DNA of 64,000 nt from NCBI GenBank assembly GCA_945859605.1, contig OX243821.1:35204248-35268247 (forward strand), in the 5' to 3' direction. Of the stretch, positions 45,301-54,865 are shown one piece after another. Source of the DNA: Lumbricus rubellus. Lineage: Eukaryota > Annelida > Clitellata > Crassiclitellata > Lumbricidae. Positions within the stretch are counted from its first letter, which is position 1. Each line of letters begins with the position of its first letter. Below the pieces are notes generated by a model. The model was not told the DNA's origin. It worked only from the letters and a program-made list of their open reading frames with translations, and ran no database searches. A program made the position numbers and the translations under genes.

Positions 45301-46628
45301 TGATTTAATAATTGGATATTGAACAGCAAAGCTCACTTTCAGGCCGGAACGCAGCCAAGGAGACAACGTCAAACCAGTGAAGCAATTTTGCATTCGACGG
45401 ACTGTGAGACAGAAAGCGTCCTGGATCGAAAAATAATGAAAGATAGGCTAATAATGTAGAGATTAGCTGCAGAGCAAAGAACACGGTCTGTTTATGATGC
45501 GCCAATGTGCAGAGTCAGAAGCATCAGCTTCTCGGTCTCGGCATACACGGCTCACTGTACTTAGATCACACGTCTAGAATTCTACATGTATGAGCGTCCA
45601 ACGCTATTCAAGGATGGGTGTTTCCCCATCTCTTTTAAACGTAAGTGGGATGAAAGAAGATAGAAGTAGCCTACTTGACTTGTGTGCCTTAGTGACAGAC
45701 AGTGCCAGTCTCAGGTCTGGATAAAAGAGGAGGACGATGATATAATGCACTTTATAATCACACAGTTTCATTTAACTGGAACCACAACCATCGAAAAGAG
45801 TGGGGTCGTAGGGCATCTGGACCTGCCGAGAGGCAGCTAACCCAAAGAAGAAGAGAAAATAACATCGGACGTCTATATAATAGGATAATACAGAGTTATA
45901 AATATGTATACAGGCTAATTTGAACGTCATAATTAGATTTAGTTTGCGTACGTATATTTTGCGGATATCCCGTCCCACGCCCGTACGCTCCAGTTCGCAA
46001 ATTGCTTATATTCCCCTCCGTTCGTTCGTAATATATGGACAATCCCTTAGTACTGGACAGTGCCACATCCATGGTGCTTGGATGAGGGAGGTGGTCGAAA
46101 CTGAAGCAATCATTCTTATCACACAGTGTCGTTAAACTTTTACTACAACTAATTTTCTTTTGATGTATTCAAACACACCTCTTTTAACTAATCTCTTTGT
46201 TCTATAAATAACAAAAACTTCAAAATAAAGATATCTTTCGAAGGGGGTCTCATTTTTTAATCGTTTCGAGCACCCAACCAAAATGCATTCCTTAAATTTT
46301 TATAATAGTTGACGTTTTCAGTTTTACACGTGCAAAATTAAATAATTAATTAATGAATTGGATATTAGACAGCACAGCTCACATACATAACAGACCACTC
46401 CTCGAAGAACAAGAAAAAATGACCGTTTCTGACTATAAATAATTATTTGGTTGTTACTTGAAACTCCCATACTTAACTTCCGTGCCTTAGTGACAGACAG
46501 TGCCAGTCTCAGGTCTGGATAAAGGAGGACGGCGATGCTGTATTGCACTTTATTATCACAAAGCGTCGTTAAACTGAAACCAATACCCGTCTGAATTAAC
46601 TTCTCACACAGTGCTTTAAAGTTTAAAC
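45301..46628. repeat. Alpha module run
   Basis: Three alpha copies (about 45690, 46060, 46490: GACAGTGCCAGTCTCAGGTC type), with GAGATTAGCTGCAGAGC at 45468. No gene. ORFs across this stretch have no domains. Confidence 0.5.
46175..46209 (+). promoter_or_regulatory. Bipartite ACACC/TATAAAT motif
   Basis: ACACCTCTTTTAA at 46175 and TATAAAT at 46203: 28 bp. Confidence 0.4.
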
Positions 46629-47561
46629 GGTTCTAGGGCAATTACCCCTTGGACAATTACCCCCCGACAATTACCCCTGGACAATTACCCCCAGGACAAT
46701 TACCCCCGGACAACTACCCCCCGTGCCAAATACCCCCCGGACAACTACCCCCTGTACCAATTACCCCCCGGACAATTACCCCCCCGTGTCACAGTGTGAG
46801 CTTGTTCTCTCACGCGTTAATTTCGTGACCACTCTCTTTGTAGGCCTATTTGTCGGACGTTCAGCGCTGCCTAAGCCTATCCTAAATTAACTTTAGGGCT
46901 TAATGTGGTAGGCCTATAGCCATCTTTCTTCACTTTCTCACTCTACAATACTTATTCAATGCAATACGGAGTTAGCTTACACACAGTCTACTTAATTTAC
47001 ATATCTAGTCATGATGGAATTTTCTGAATCTGAGAGAGGGAAAGGTAAACGTTGTTTCGAAGGTTTTCTTTACGTGAAACAGAAGAAACACAAGAATTTA
47101 GCAAAATGGTGTCGTTTCGCTGAATAGGTTACGAAAATAGGCAGAACTCTATCGATAATTACATTTAAATATTTTATTAAGCAGGCGTTTAAAACTTTGA
47201 AGTTATCTTGAACTTTTCACCTTTTTCACACATTAGCTTAGAACCGTTTTTAGATTTGATTTGATTTAGTATTTTTCTTGAACGTTTAACAATAACTTGC
47301 CTATCTTCGTGGAATTGCTCTTAACCTTGCTTAGTTATTATGCTAACTAAAGTCATAACTCTATCAACAACATTTAAATATTTAATTAGGTAGGCGTTTA
47401 ACAAGACATAGATTTAATTTTTGGCACGAGGGGGGGGTAATTGTCCGGGGGGTAATTGGTACGGGAGGTAATTGTCCGGGGGGGAAATTGTCCGCGGGGG
47501 TAATTGTCCGGGGGTAATTGTCCGGGGGGTAATTGTCCAGGGGGTAATTGTCCTGTCACCC
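46629..47561. mobile_element. Foldback-type element with minisatellite inverted ends
   Basis: A 933-bp element. Left about 160 bp: tandem GGACAATTACCCCC units. Right about 130 bp: the inverse, GGGGGTAATTGTCC. Outer ends GGTTCTAGGGCAATTACC and GGTAATTGTCCTGTCACC match as TIRs at about 14 of 18 positions. TTTAAAC flanks both sides (46622-46628, 47562-47568). The uninserted alpha phrase elsewhere reads GTGCT(C/T)TAAACACC, supporting insertion there. The interior is unique AT-rich sequence without an ORF. Confidence 0.78.
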
Positions 47562-47566
47562 TTTAA

Positions 47567-47601
47567 ACACCTCTTTTAAGGATTAATTAATGGCTATAAA
47601 T
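47567..47601 (+). promoter_or_regulatory. Bipartite ACACC/TATAAAT motif
   Basis: ACACCTCTTTTAA at 47567 and TATAAAT at 47595: 28 bp. It begins inside the right target duplication of the foldback element. Confidence 0.4.
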
Positions 47602-47725
47602 ATTCTTGTACATATATTGACATAATTATTGAAGACCTTGAAGCCTATAATATACTTATGACCATAACTAATGGAAACATTATGTAAGAAGTATTGCATA
47701 TGAATTATAATTTTAATTGTATTTG

Positions 47726-47771
<46 letters not shown>

Positions 47772-48404
47772 ACTAATTCTGTAATAGATTAAATAGGCAT
47801 TGAATAAAATGATTTTTGCTATTATTGTTTAAGCTTATAGATGATGGCTGAATGATTTGATTTTCATATTAATGTTGAATATCTAATCTATTTGCTAATA
47901 AATATATGTATTAATTAAAATGAATAAAAATTAAAATCAGAAAATGAATGTATATTTTAAATATATATATGCATGTACAATACATGTATGTTAAATATTG
48001 ACACTAAATAATGACAAATTCATCAAAGAGGATCTACAGCAACCAACCTATGAACAATGATGATCTGTCATCATACAAATCCCAGACGAAGAACAATGAA
48101 AAGAAAAAAAGATAGACAATAAAGACAGAAACTGCGGAACATTTAAACAACAGTGAACTGAAATAGATTGATACCGTAAATTTAAAGACGTCAACAGACT
48201 TTGTTGTTATAAGATGTCGTTAAACTGTTGAATAATAATAAAAGACATAATTATAATTTCCAACGACAATTCGACACCTTTTTAAGTGTCATCCGAGCAG
48301 TACAAATTAATAATTCTGATATAAAGTTTGAATCAGATCAATGATTTTCTTAGCATATTTCAGCACTTAATATTGCTATTGGGAGAACCTAGGCACACTA
48401 TTAT
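47602..48404. other. No gene; (TG)n tract and AT-rich sequence
   Basis: TG microsatellite at 47727-47770. GACACCTTTTTAAGTG at about 48274 with TACAAAT 27 bp on. Otherwise unassigned AT-rich DNA. Confidence 0.5.
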
Positions 48405-48790
48405 AGCGACTATTTCTATTCTCGCTTAAGCGTGACGTCGTCCGTGAATTCGATTACCACTTCCGCCAGTGACGCAATCGATTCCAGTCTTGCATGTACG
48501 ACTTCCGGTCGATAAGTCGCAACTTCCGGTATAGATGTCACCGTTTCCGGTCTGGGTTTCGTTACTTCCGGTGTTTATTTCATCACTTCCCGCATCGATG
48601 TGGGCGCAAATTCATCCCATCCTGCCCAGCGAGGGCGCCCTGTATAAAGTCGAGATCCTGTGGCGCCCCACGTAGGATGGTCGCCCATAACTGGACGGGT
48701 GAACATCGTTACTTTGACGCCCATGGTTACTTTGGTGTCCATCGCATCTTGGGCACCCATAGAAGGAGGGGCACCCCATAGTGTGCCTAA
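48405..48790. repeat. Gamma module, most complete copy
   Basis: CTCGCTTAAGCGTGACGTCG, CACTTCCGCCAGTGACGC, GACTTCCGGTCGATAAGTCG, ACCGTTTCCGGTCTGGG, GTTACTTCCGGTG, then GGGCGCCCTGTATAAAGTCG and GGCGCCCCACGTAGGATGG. Seven CTTCCGG or TTTCCGG sites in about 130 bp. Confidence 0.6.
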
Positions 48791-48800
48791 CGGAACGTTT

Positions 48801-49000
48801 NNNNNNNNNNNNNNNNNNNNNNNNNNNNNNNNNNNNNNNNNNNNNNNNNNNNNNNNNNNNNNNNNNNNNNNNNNNNNNNNNNNNNNNNNNNNNNNNNNNN
48901 NNNNNNNNNNNNNNNNNNNNNNNNNNNNNNNNNNNNNNNNNNNNNNNNNNNNNNNNNNNNNNNNNNNNNNNNNNNNNNNNNNNNNNNNNNNNNNNNNNNN
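48801..49000. other. Assembly gap
   Basis: Exactly 200 N. The real length is unknown. It abuts a (TG)n tract, a likely reason for the break. Confidence 1.
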
Positions 49001-49004
49001 TGGG

Positions 49005-49057
49005 TGTATATGTGTGTGTGTGAGTGTGTGTGTGTGTGTGTGTGTGTATGCGTGTGC

Positions 49058-49094
<37 letters not shown>
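49005..49094. repeat. (TG)n microsatellite
   Basis: TGTGTG with a few TGAG and TGCG variants. Confidence 0.95.
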
Positions 49095-49096
<2 letters not shown>

Positions 49097-49400
49097 GGCG
49101 CCAGTTAGGTGGCCTATCGGTAACGCGCTTGCTCACGGATCATGCGGTTGCGGGTTCGACTCCGGGTAACGACCTTGGACAAGTTGTTTACGCACACGTG
49201 CCTCTGTCACCAAGCAGTATAATTTGGTACGCGTATAATAAGCTGGATAGTAAACGGCAAGTTCTGCGATACGCTGGCCCCGTGTCCAGGACCTTGAGAT
49301 TCGTCCATTGCTCAGGGCCATGGATAGGAGATGAGCGACTCCCTGTGTTCCACATGGAACTGGATGGACTTTACTTTACCTTTGCGTGGGTTAGGTGGTT
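49095..49400 (+). repeat. Second tRNA-derived SINE family
   Basis: GGTGGCCTATCGGTAACGCG resembles an A box and GGGTTCGACTCC a B box about 45 bp on. The rest does not match the main SINE family. The tRNA stems do not pair properly (T arm GCGGG/CCGGG), so it is not a functional tRNA gene. Single copy here, so the family call is tentative. Confidence 0.5.
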
Positions 49401-49434
49401 TATCGTCTCGTAGAGAGTTCTACATTATTATTAT

Positions 49435-49640
49435 TGTGTAGACTACACGTTTGCTTTATTTTGCCTCTTTTCGACACCTCTAGTAGGACTTCAGAGACAT
49501 CTATATAAACAATGCCAGGTTTATTGTCTCATACTGCGTTTAATTCAAATTTTTTTGCTCACAATTAAAACTCCGCGCCATACAAACGTAATGATGATTA
49601 TGATGACAAAGATAATAGTAAAAATTAATCACACATAGTT
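49435..49640. repeat. Dispersed repeat (second copy of 26515-26741)
   Basis: TAGACTACACGTTTGCTTTA, then motif ACACCTCTAGTAG, then AATGATGATTATGATGA. Confidence 0.5.
49474..49508 (+). promoter_or_regulatory. Bipartite ACACC/TATATAA motif
   Basis: ACACCTCTAGTAG at 49474 and TATATAA at 49502: 28 bp. The spacer differs fully from its relative at 26569, yet the distance is kept. Confidence 0.4.
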
Positions 49641-49970
49641 ATAAAGACGAAGGTGGGTGGAAGAGGAGAAGGACAAAGAGGTGAAGTGTAAAGGAGGAAG
49701 AAAATAAGAAGAAGGGGAAGGAGATGGGGGGGGGGGAAGAAGGATGGGATGGATGGGAATAAGGAATTTATAGAGGTGGAGGGTGAGCAGGATTTGGGTA
49801 GAAAAAAAGGAAGAAGAGGAGCAGGAGGAGGAGAAGGAGGAGGAGGAGGAGGAGAAGGAGGAGGAGGAGGAGGAGGAGGAGGAGGAGGAGGAGGAGGAGG
49901 AGGAGGAGGAGGAGGAGGAAGAGGAGGAGGAGGAGGAGGAGGAGGAGGAGGAGGAGGAGGAGGAGTTTCA
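49641..49970. repeat. Polypurine (GGA)n tract
   Basis: Over 300 bp of almost pure purine, with (GGA)n from about 49820. Pro-, Gly-, Glu- and Leu-rich ORFs are artefacts. H-DNA capable in principle. Confidence 0.95.
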
Positions 49971-50816
49971 GATCCATGTATATATCGCATAATTCACGTA
50001 TGAATATGTGCGTGTGGTTGCACGATTATAATATCTTCTTAGCAGTTCTCACCAATTGCAGAACAGGTTTGTTGTTATTAATTACGGATTGACGTTTTCC
50101 TTATTTATAGTAAAATATGTAAGCAAAAAAAGGGCTGCTCAATTTGAAGTTTAACAGTCACCCTGCAATTGTATTTTCTCTTAGCAGTAGCAGTTACGGT
50201 AATAGTCGTGGTGTTTTTGTATTAATACAAATAATAAAACTGGTATAGTAGTCCTAATGATAACACGACTATTGGTAGTGACATCATTGGTAGGCCTACC
50301 TGTCTAAGCTGTCTAAATATACCATATGCTGGAACGTTCCTCCTACCGCCATGCGAGCGACTCACACAGTTGACTCCTTCAGAACGCTTTACCAAGAATT
50401 AGGCCTATTGCCTAGGCCTAAATCTTTTAAAACCAAGATAAAAAATATACTTGATCACTAGAGCCTATCTCGCATGTCAGCCGCTTTGTAAGGCGCCATT
50501 TTAACAGCATGGCTGTGTTACAACGTCACACAAATTGACGTAATTATTATTATTAATGCTTAAGTGTTGTTTTTCGACAGTCCAAGTAGCCGACACGAAA
50601 GAAATGCGCTACAAAAGATCACCCGCCATGCCACACGTTCACCTTGGTTGATTGATCATAGGCCCAGGTATTGTGTACACAAATGAAATAGGACAAACTG
50701 CAGTGTGAACATTTCAATCTCTTCCGTGTTTTCGATTTCAGATTAGAAATTCGTTAAAAAAGGTGTTTAATCTGATTATCTTTGCGTGAAGTTTGAAAGC
50801 AGCGTTTAAAAGGATA
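49971..50816. other. Upstream region of the FN3/EGF gene
   Basis: No coding exon recognised. Includes TAGGCCTACC near 50290, GCCTAGGCCTAAATC near 50410, and TTAAAAAAGGTGTTTAATC at about 50755, 50 bp before the first ATG. No clear TATA box or initiator could be assigned, so the promoter is not placed. Confidence 0.3.
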
Positions 50817-50916
50817 ATGTCCGTGTTTTGCGTTTGTTATGTGGCCTTCGCTTTGTTTGGCCTTTGCTTCGCAGAAGGTGACAGACCTGTGAGGCCACCG
50901 ATTTGTGACACGTTAA
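50817..50916 (+). CDS. Exon 1 of secreted FN3/laminin-EGF-like protein
   Basis: Start ATG at 50817 opens MSVFCVCYVAFALFGLCFAE, a clear signal peptide with a hydrophobic core and likely cleavage after CFA, followed by GDRPVRPPICDTL. A frame without a stop extends upstream, but only from a TTG, so the ATG before the hydrophobic run is preferred. The exon ends at a strong donor (A, then GTAAGT at 50917), leaving one base of the next codon (phase 1). The first coding exon is 100 bp. No 5' UTR exon could be defined. The call rests on the signal sequence plus compatible phase with five downstream exons. Confidence 0.7.
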
Positions 50917-51252
50917 GTAAGTGGCCCCTGTTATTGTGTCCCATTTTCTCATTGAAATTATTACGATCGCCTTGAACACCTTTTAATTATGAATAATCTT
51001 AATTATATCAACCTTAACGCGGCCGTTGCGTTAATCATCATGAGAAAACACAACCCGTAGTTGTTATGCTTAATAATACTATTACCAGTCTAAATATATA
51101 GCGCACGCTTCCTACCTATGAAATAGCTACTTCACCATTAGATTGTTGCGCTTCATAAATAAACATTACAAATAATGATGTGTAACATGGATTGTTGCAT
51201 GCGCAGGTTTTTATTACTTTTATGAAGTCATTTTATTTTTCTAAAATCAATC

Positions 51253-51430
51253 TTGGATGACGATCCAAGTGATGATGATGATAACGACGACGATGATGAT
51301 GACTATGAGGTGATTGTGATGACGATGACTATGATGATGATAATGATGATGACGATGACTATGATGATGATAATGATGATGGTGATTGTGATGATGATGA
51401 TAATGATGATGACGACGACGACGATCATGG
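51253..51430. repeat. GAT/GAC-rich microsatellite in intron 1
   Basis: Imperfect GATGATGATAATGATGATGA repeats. Confidence 0.9.
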
Positions 51431-51483
51431 CCATTGCATGAGATGGATTGAGTTTGACGACGACATAAGAATGCTGTTCTTGC

Positions 51484-51518
51484 ACACCTTTTAAAAATAG
51501 ATGTTATGTACTATATAT
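51484..51518 (+). promoter_or_regulatory. Bipartite ACACC/TATATAT motif in intron 1
   Basis: ACACCTTTTAAAA at 51484 and TATATAT at 51512: 28 bp. Confidence 0.4.
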
Positions 51519-51686
51519 ACATTATTATTTTGAAATTGATGATATTAATTATTAATTATTATTTGTCTCTTCTTGTGGATCGATCCAGATATGACGAGGA
51601 TCTATGACAATAGAAAAAAATTGTTCGGCATAAATTATTAAAGCACTTGCGATCTTTTTCATAGCTTCTTATAGTTTTTATTATCT

Positions 51687-52110
51687 TACTAGCTGAACCC
51701 GGCCACGCGTTGCTGTGGCTGAAAAGAGCATCCAACCAACCGTCCCTACCTCCATTCGACTTCCCCTCACCATCGCCCTCTCCCCCACTCCCCTCCCCTC
51801 CTCCCCTCCCTCTCCCTCCCGTCCCCCCACTTCCCCCTCCTCTTCCGCTCCCCTCCCCTCCCCTTCTCCTCCTCTTCCCACCCCTCCCCGTCCAATCCCC
51901 TCAACTCCCCTCTACCACCTCCCGTCCCTTTCCCCTTCCTTTCCCTTCCACCTCCTCTGCACCCTACCCTCCTCCCCTTCCCAGTCCCGATCTCTCCGTC
52001 CCTTCCTCTGCCTCTCTGCATCCCTCCCTCGTCCATCCCTGCCCTCCGCTCCCTCGCCTCCCTCTTCGTCCCGCTCCCTCCGCCTCCTTTCCTTCCTCAC
52101 GCCGTGTCTA
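51687..52110. repeat. C-rich polypyrimidine tract
   Basis: AACCCGGCCACGCGTTGCTG phrase at about 51694, then about 350 bp of TCCCCTC-type pyrimidine with periodic CCTCCCC. The ORFs at 51710-52161 are Pro/Ser/Leu-rich artefacts. Confidence 0.85.
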
Positions 52111-52171
52111 CGCGAAAAGGCGAACGCAACAGGGCCGCTATTGAATGTGTTGAATATCTAGCCTATATGGG

Positions 52172-52620
52172 CCTAAATAAAAATGTAACTGCGTACGCAC
52201 GAATCTTTCGGACCAAGGATCTGGGAAATTTAAAAATTGCCGTTCGAATAGGCGCGGGTTTGCATAATTCTTTTTTGCTAAAATCTTGAGAAAAAATACT
52301 TTCACTTCGATTCAACCGATACCGAGTTCAAATTCAATTTCAACCTGTCAACAATTATGCATGCCTTGACCCAATTCGGGCGCGTTTGAAAACGGTGGTT
52401 CCGCAAACTTGTATAGCGCATTTTGAACTCGAAATCGGTCGAATCGAAGTGAAAGTTGTTTTTTTGTTTTAAAAGATTTTAGCAAAAAAGCATTATGCAA
52501 ACCTTCGCCTATCGGAACGGAACGTTTTGCTGCAATTTTGAAAAGAATCTGTCCAGGAATTTCCAAGATCCTTGGTCCCTAAGATTCCTGCGAACGCAGT
52601 TACATTTTTATTTATATAGA
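52172..52620. mobile_element. Foldback repeat in intron 1
   Basis: Imperfect inverted repeat. The left arm (AATGTAACTGCGTACGCACG, GACCAAGGATCTGGGAAATT, GGTTTGCATAATTCTTTTTT) pairs with the right arm (GCATTATGCAAACC, CCAAGATCCTTGGTCCC, CTGCGAACGCAGTTACATTT) around an AT-rich centre near 52340-52400. About 180-bp arms. Could be two head-to-head copies of one repeat. Confidence 0.7.
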
Positions 52621-52684
52621 TTATTTTTTTTATTTTATTGCATGAGATGGTTTGAATTTGACGACATGAGAATGTTGCCCTAAC

Positions 52685-52719
52685 ACACCTTTTAAATCTA
52701 GATTTTATGCTTTATAAAT
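52685..52719 (+). promoter_or_regulatory. Bipartite ACACC/TATAAAT motif in intron 1
   Basis: ACACCTTTTAAAT at 52685 and TATAAAT at 52713: 28 bp. Confidence 0.42.
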
Positions 52720-52769
52720 AGATTATTTTAAGCTTGTTGAAAATTAACAAATCCTCCCATTTAGCTTCT

Positions 52770-52860
52770 TGGATGGATCCGATTTGACTAGGGTCTATGA
52801 CAACAGAGGAGGCTGTTACCCTGGACAGAAATTTGCTTGGCATATTACAACACTTAAAAT
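52770..52860 (+). repeat. YDNRGRYP-type dispersed repeat
   Basis: GGATGGATCCGATTTGACTA, GGGTCTATGACAACAGAGG and GTTACCCTGGACAGAAATTT, just upstream of exon 2. Confidence 0.6.
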
Positions 52861-52885
52861 ATATAACTATTTTCTCTATTTAAAG

Positions 52886-53068
52886 ATCCTGTGAGTACTG
52901 ATACAAAGGTGTCCTACGATCGCGGTCCCAATCCTCCAGTCATCTCTCGAACAACTCACAACACAACTTCCATTGGAATTGCTTGGAAGTTGGATGCAAA
53001 TGAACGATATGCCGAAGACCTTTGTGGATTCATTCTGTATTGGTATCAGGAGAAATCACCCAACACGA
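52886..53068 (+). CDS. Exon 2, first half of FN3 domain
   Basis: Acceptor CTATTTAAAG at 52885, donor A, then GTAAGT at 53069. 183 bp, phase 1 at both ends. Translation (after AAT across the junction) runs VSTDTKVSYDRGPNPPVISR, TTHNTTSIGIAWKLDANERY, then EDLCGFILYWYQEKSPNT. This has the FN3 pattern: Pro-rich start, SIGIAWKL with the B-strand Trp, and GFILYWY for strand C. NTT is a possible N-glycosylation site. No stop in frame. Continues in exon 3. Confidence 0.85.
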
Positions 53069-53099
53069 GTAAGTACAATGACCGAGGTTAGAGATTTTT

Positions 53100-53185
53100 G
53101 GGGGTTGAGGTTCAGATTGAGGCTCCTGAGTAGTAACCTTGAAAGAGTGCTTTTATATCAAATTCTCAGTAAATAGCCTATATAA
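53100..53185 (+). repeat. LINE tail, CTCCTGAGTAG type
   Basis: GGCTCCTGAGTAGTAACCTT, GAAAGAGTGCTTTTATATCA, AATTCTCAGTAAATA. Same 3' end as at 59255-59335 and 61665-61735. Confidence 0.65.
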
Positions 53186-53505
53186 ATAAATAATAAGGCA
53201 TTAAGTTTAATTTTTGCAGTTTGGGATTTAGTTCGTTGAAAACACTGGCGGAAACCTAGGGGGGGGACAGGGGGGGACGGTCCCCTCCAATGAAGACGTT
53301 GGGGGGGACGGCCCATGCATTTGTCCCCCCCAATGTTCAAGCGTTAGGACATGTACACAATCCTCAGTAGTGAACTAGAGAGAAATTTTTTAGCAGATGA
53401 AGTAAATATTTATAATGATATGAATTCCAGAGCAATCCAGGCTCTAACCAAAAGTTATTAAGTCCAACGTTGGGTAGTTTGCGAACGTTATACTGTATAA
53501 ATAAG

Positions 53506-53540
53506 ACACCTCTTTTAACATATTACCAATTTTTACAAAA
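53506..53540 (+). promoter_or_regulatory. Bipartite ACACC/TACAAAA motif
   Basis: ACACCTCTTTTAA at 53506 and TACAAAA at 53534: 28 bp, with the T-to-C variant of the second box. Inside the intron-2 hAT element. Confidence 0.38.
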
Positions 53541-53648
53541 GTCTTGCTAACACCCAACGTCACAAATTCACAATGTCATCGGGTTTCTGCTACATTCAAT
53601 TCAGCTTCTCTACAGGCTCAAATCAGCGTCATGTTCAACATTGGAAGT

Positions 53649-53693
53649 AATATGGAAAGTAAGTAAGTAAGTAAGTCAGTCAGTCAGTCAGTC

Positions 53694-53733
<40 letters not shown>

Positions 53734-53735
53734 CG
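53649..53735. repeat. (AAGT)/(CAGT)n microsatellite
   Basis: GTAAGTAAGTAAGTCAGTCA type. It creates many GTAAGT donor-like strings but lies inside a transposon. Confidence 0.95.
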
Positions 53736-53793
53736 TATTTTGTTTATTTTTCCTCTTGAAAACGAACAATGGGATATAGAACATCAGTGGGTC

Positions 53794-54865
53794 CATGGGC
53801 GGAGTTTATTACGGGTTAAGGGGGCTCAAACCCCTCAAGAAGGCCCAGATTCTGGTCTGTCACAAGGAAAACGGTATAGTTTCCGGGGTTAGCCCCCAAG
53901 AAATTTTCACGAATGAAACTTGAATCCGATGGTTAACACTTTTTTGTCCAGGAAAAGAGCATTGTTGTGTGTCCGGAAAGTTAGTATGGTTTCATGAGAT
54001 CTCTACTAAACTCGGCGAGTGTAACAAAAAACATTGGATTTTATGAGATTTCAACCCGATGACAAAGAAAAGGTCAACACAATTTTTTGCCCGAAAAATA
54101 ATATTGTTTTTGTGAGATTTAAACGAAATGCGTTTACGCAAAATAGTATGGTTTTTATGAAAATATAAAAATTTCTATGATAAAAAAGGTGTTTACGGAA
54201 ACATTATGGTTTAATGAGATTTCAATTGAACTCAATGACTAAAAAAGGTGTTTACGCGAAACAGTATGGTTTTATGAGATTTTAATTAAACTCGATGAGT
54301 TGATGACTAAGAAAAGGTGTCTACGGCAAATAGTATGTATCTATGATATTTCAATTAAACAATATGACAAAAAAATGTGTTTACGAAAAAAGTATGGTTT
54401 TTATGATATTTCAATTAAACTCGATCATTAAAAAATGTTTTTAAGCAAAATATTATGGTTTTATGAGATTTTAATTAAACTCGATGAGTTGATGTCTAAA
54501 AAAGGTGTTTACGCAAAATGGTATGATTTTATGAGACTTCAATTAAACTCCATACGAAAAAATGTGTCTACGGAAAATAGTATGGATCTATGTTATTTCA
54601 ATTAAACTATATGACTAAAAAAGGTGTTTACAGAATAAATTATGGTTTTATTATATTTCGATTAAGCTCGATCACTAAAAAGGTGTTTACGCAAGACAGT
54701 ATGATTTTTATTAGATTTCAATTAAACTCGATGACTAAAAAAGCTCATTAACTTTTGATTCGAGAAAAATATTTCGACGCCGCTCAATCTGGACCAAGTC
54801 TCCGCCTCACATCCAAACTTCAAGTTTTTTTAGCCCCCAAGAATGGAAACCAAACTCCGCCCACG
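53794..54865. mobile_element. Nested TIR element, hAT-like
   Basis: Ends CATGGGCGGAGTTT and AAACTCCGCCCACG. The flanking 8-mers AGTGGGTC and AGTTCGTC match at six of eight positions, compatible with an aged 8-bp duplication. Subterminal GGGGGCTCAAACCCC at the left, TAGCCCCCAAG at the right. Interior is a minisatellite. Confidence 0.65.
53940..54745. repeat. 60-bp minisatellite, about 12 copies
   Basis: Unit type: TTTACGCAAAATAGTATGGT, TTTATGAGATTTCAATTAAA, CTCGATGACTAAAAAAGGTG. Each unit carries AAAAAAGGTGT, the inverse of the ACACCTTTTTT motif. Copies vary at the 10-20% level by eye. Confidence 0.88.

Noticed and set aside
50793..50816. Upstream start for the FN3/EGF gene at 50793
   Set aside because: It is a TTG, not ATG, and the ATG at 50817 stands directly before the hydrophobic signal core.
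49625..52161. Pro-, Glu-, Gly- and Ser-rich ORFs
   Set aside because: Products of the polypurine and polypyrimidine tracts; no domain, no splice logic, both strands open.
53649..53760. Runs of GTAAGT as splice donors
   Set aside because: They come from an AAGT microsatellite inside a transposon.
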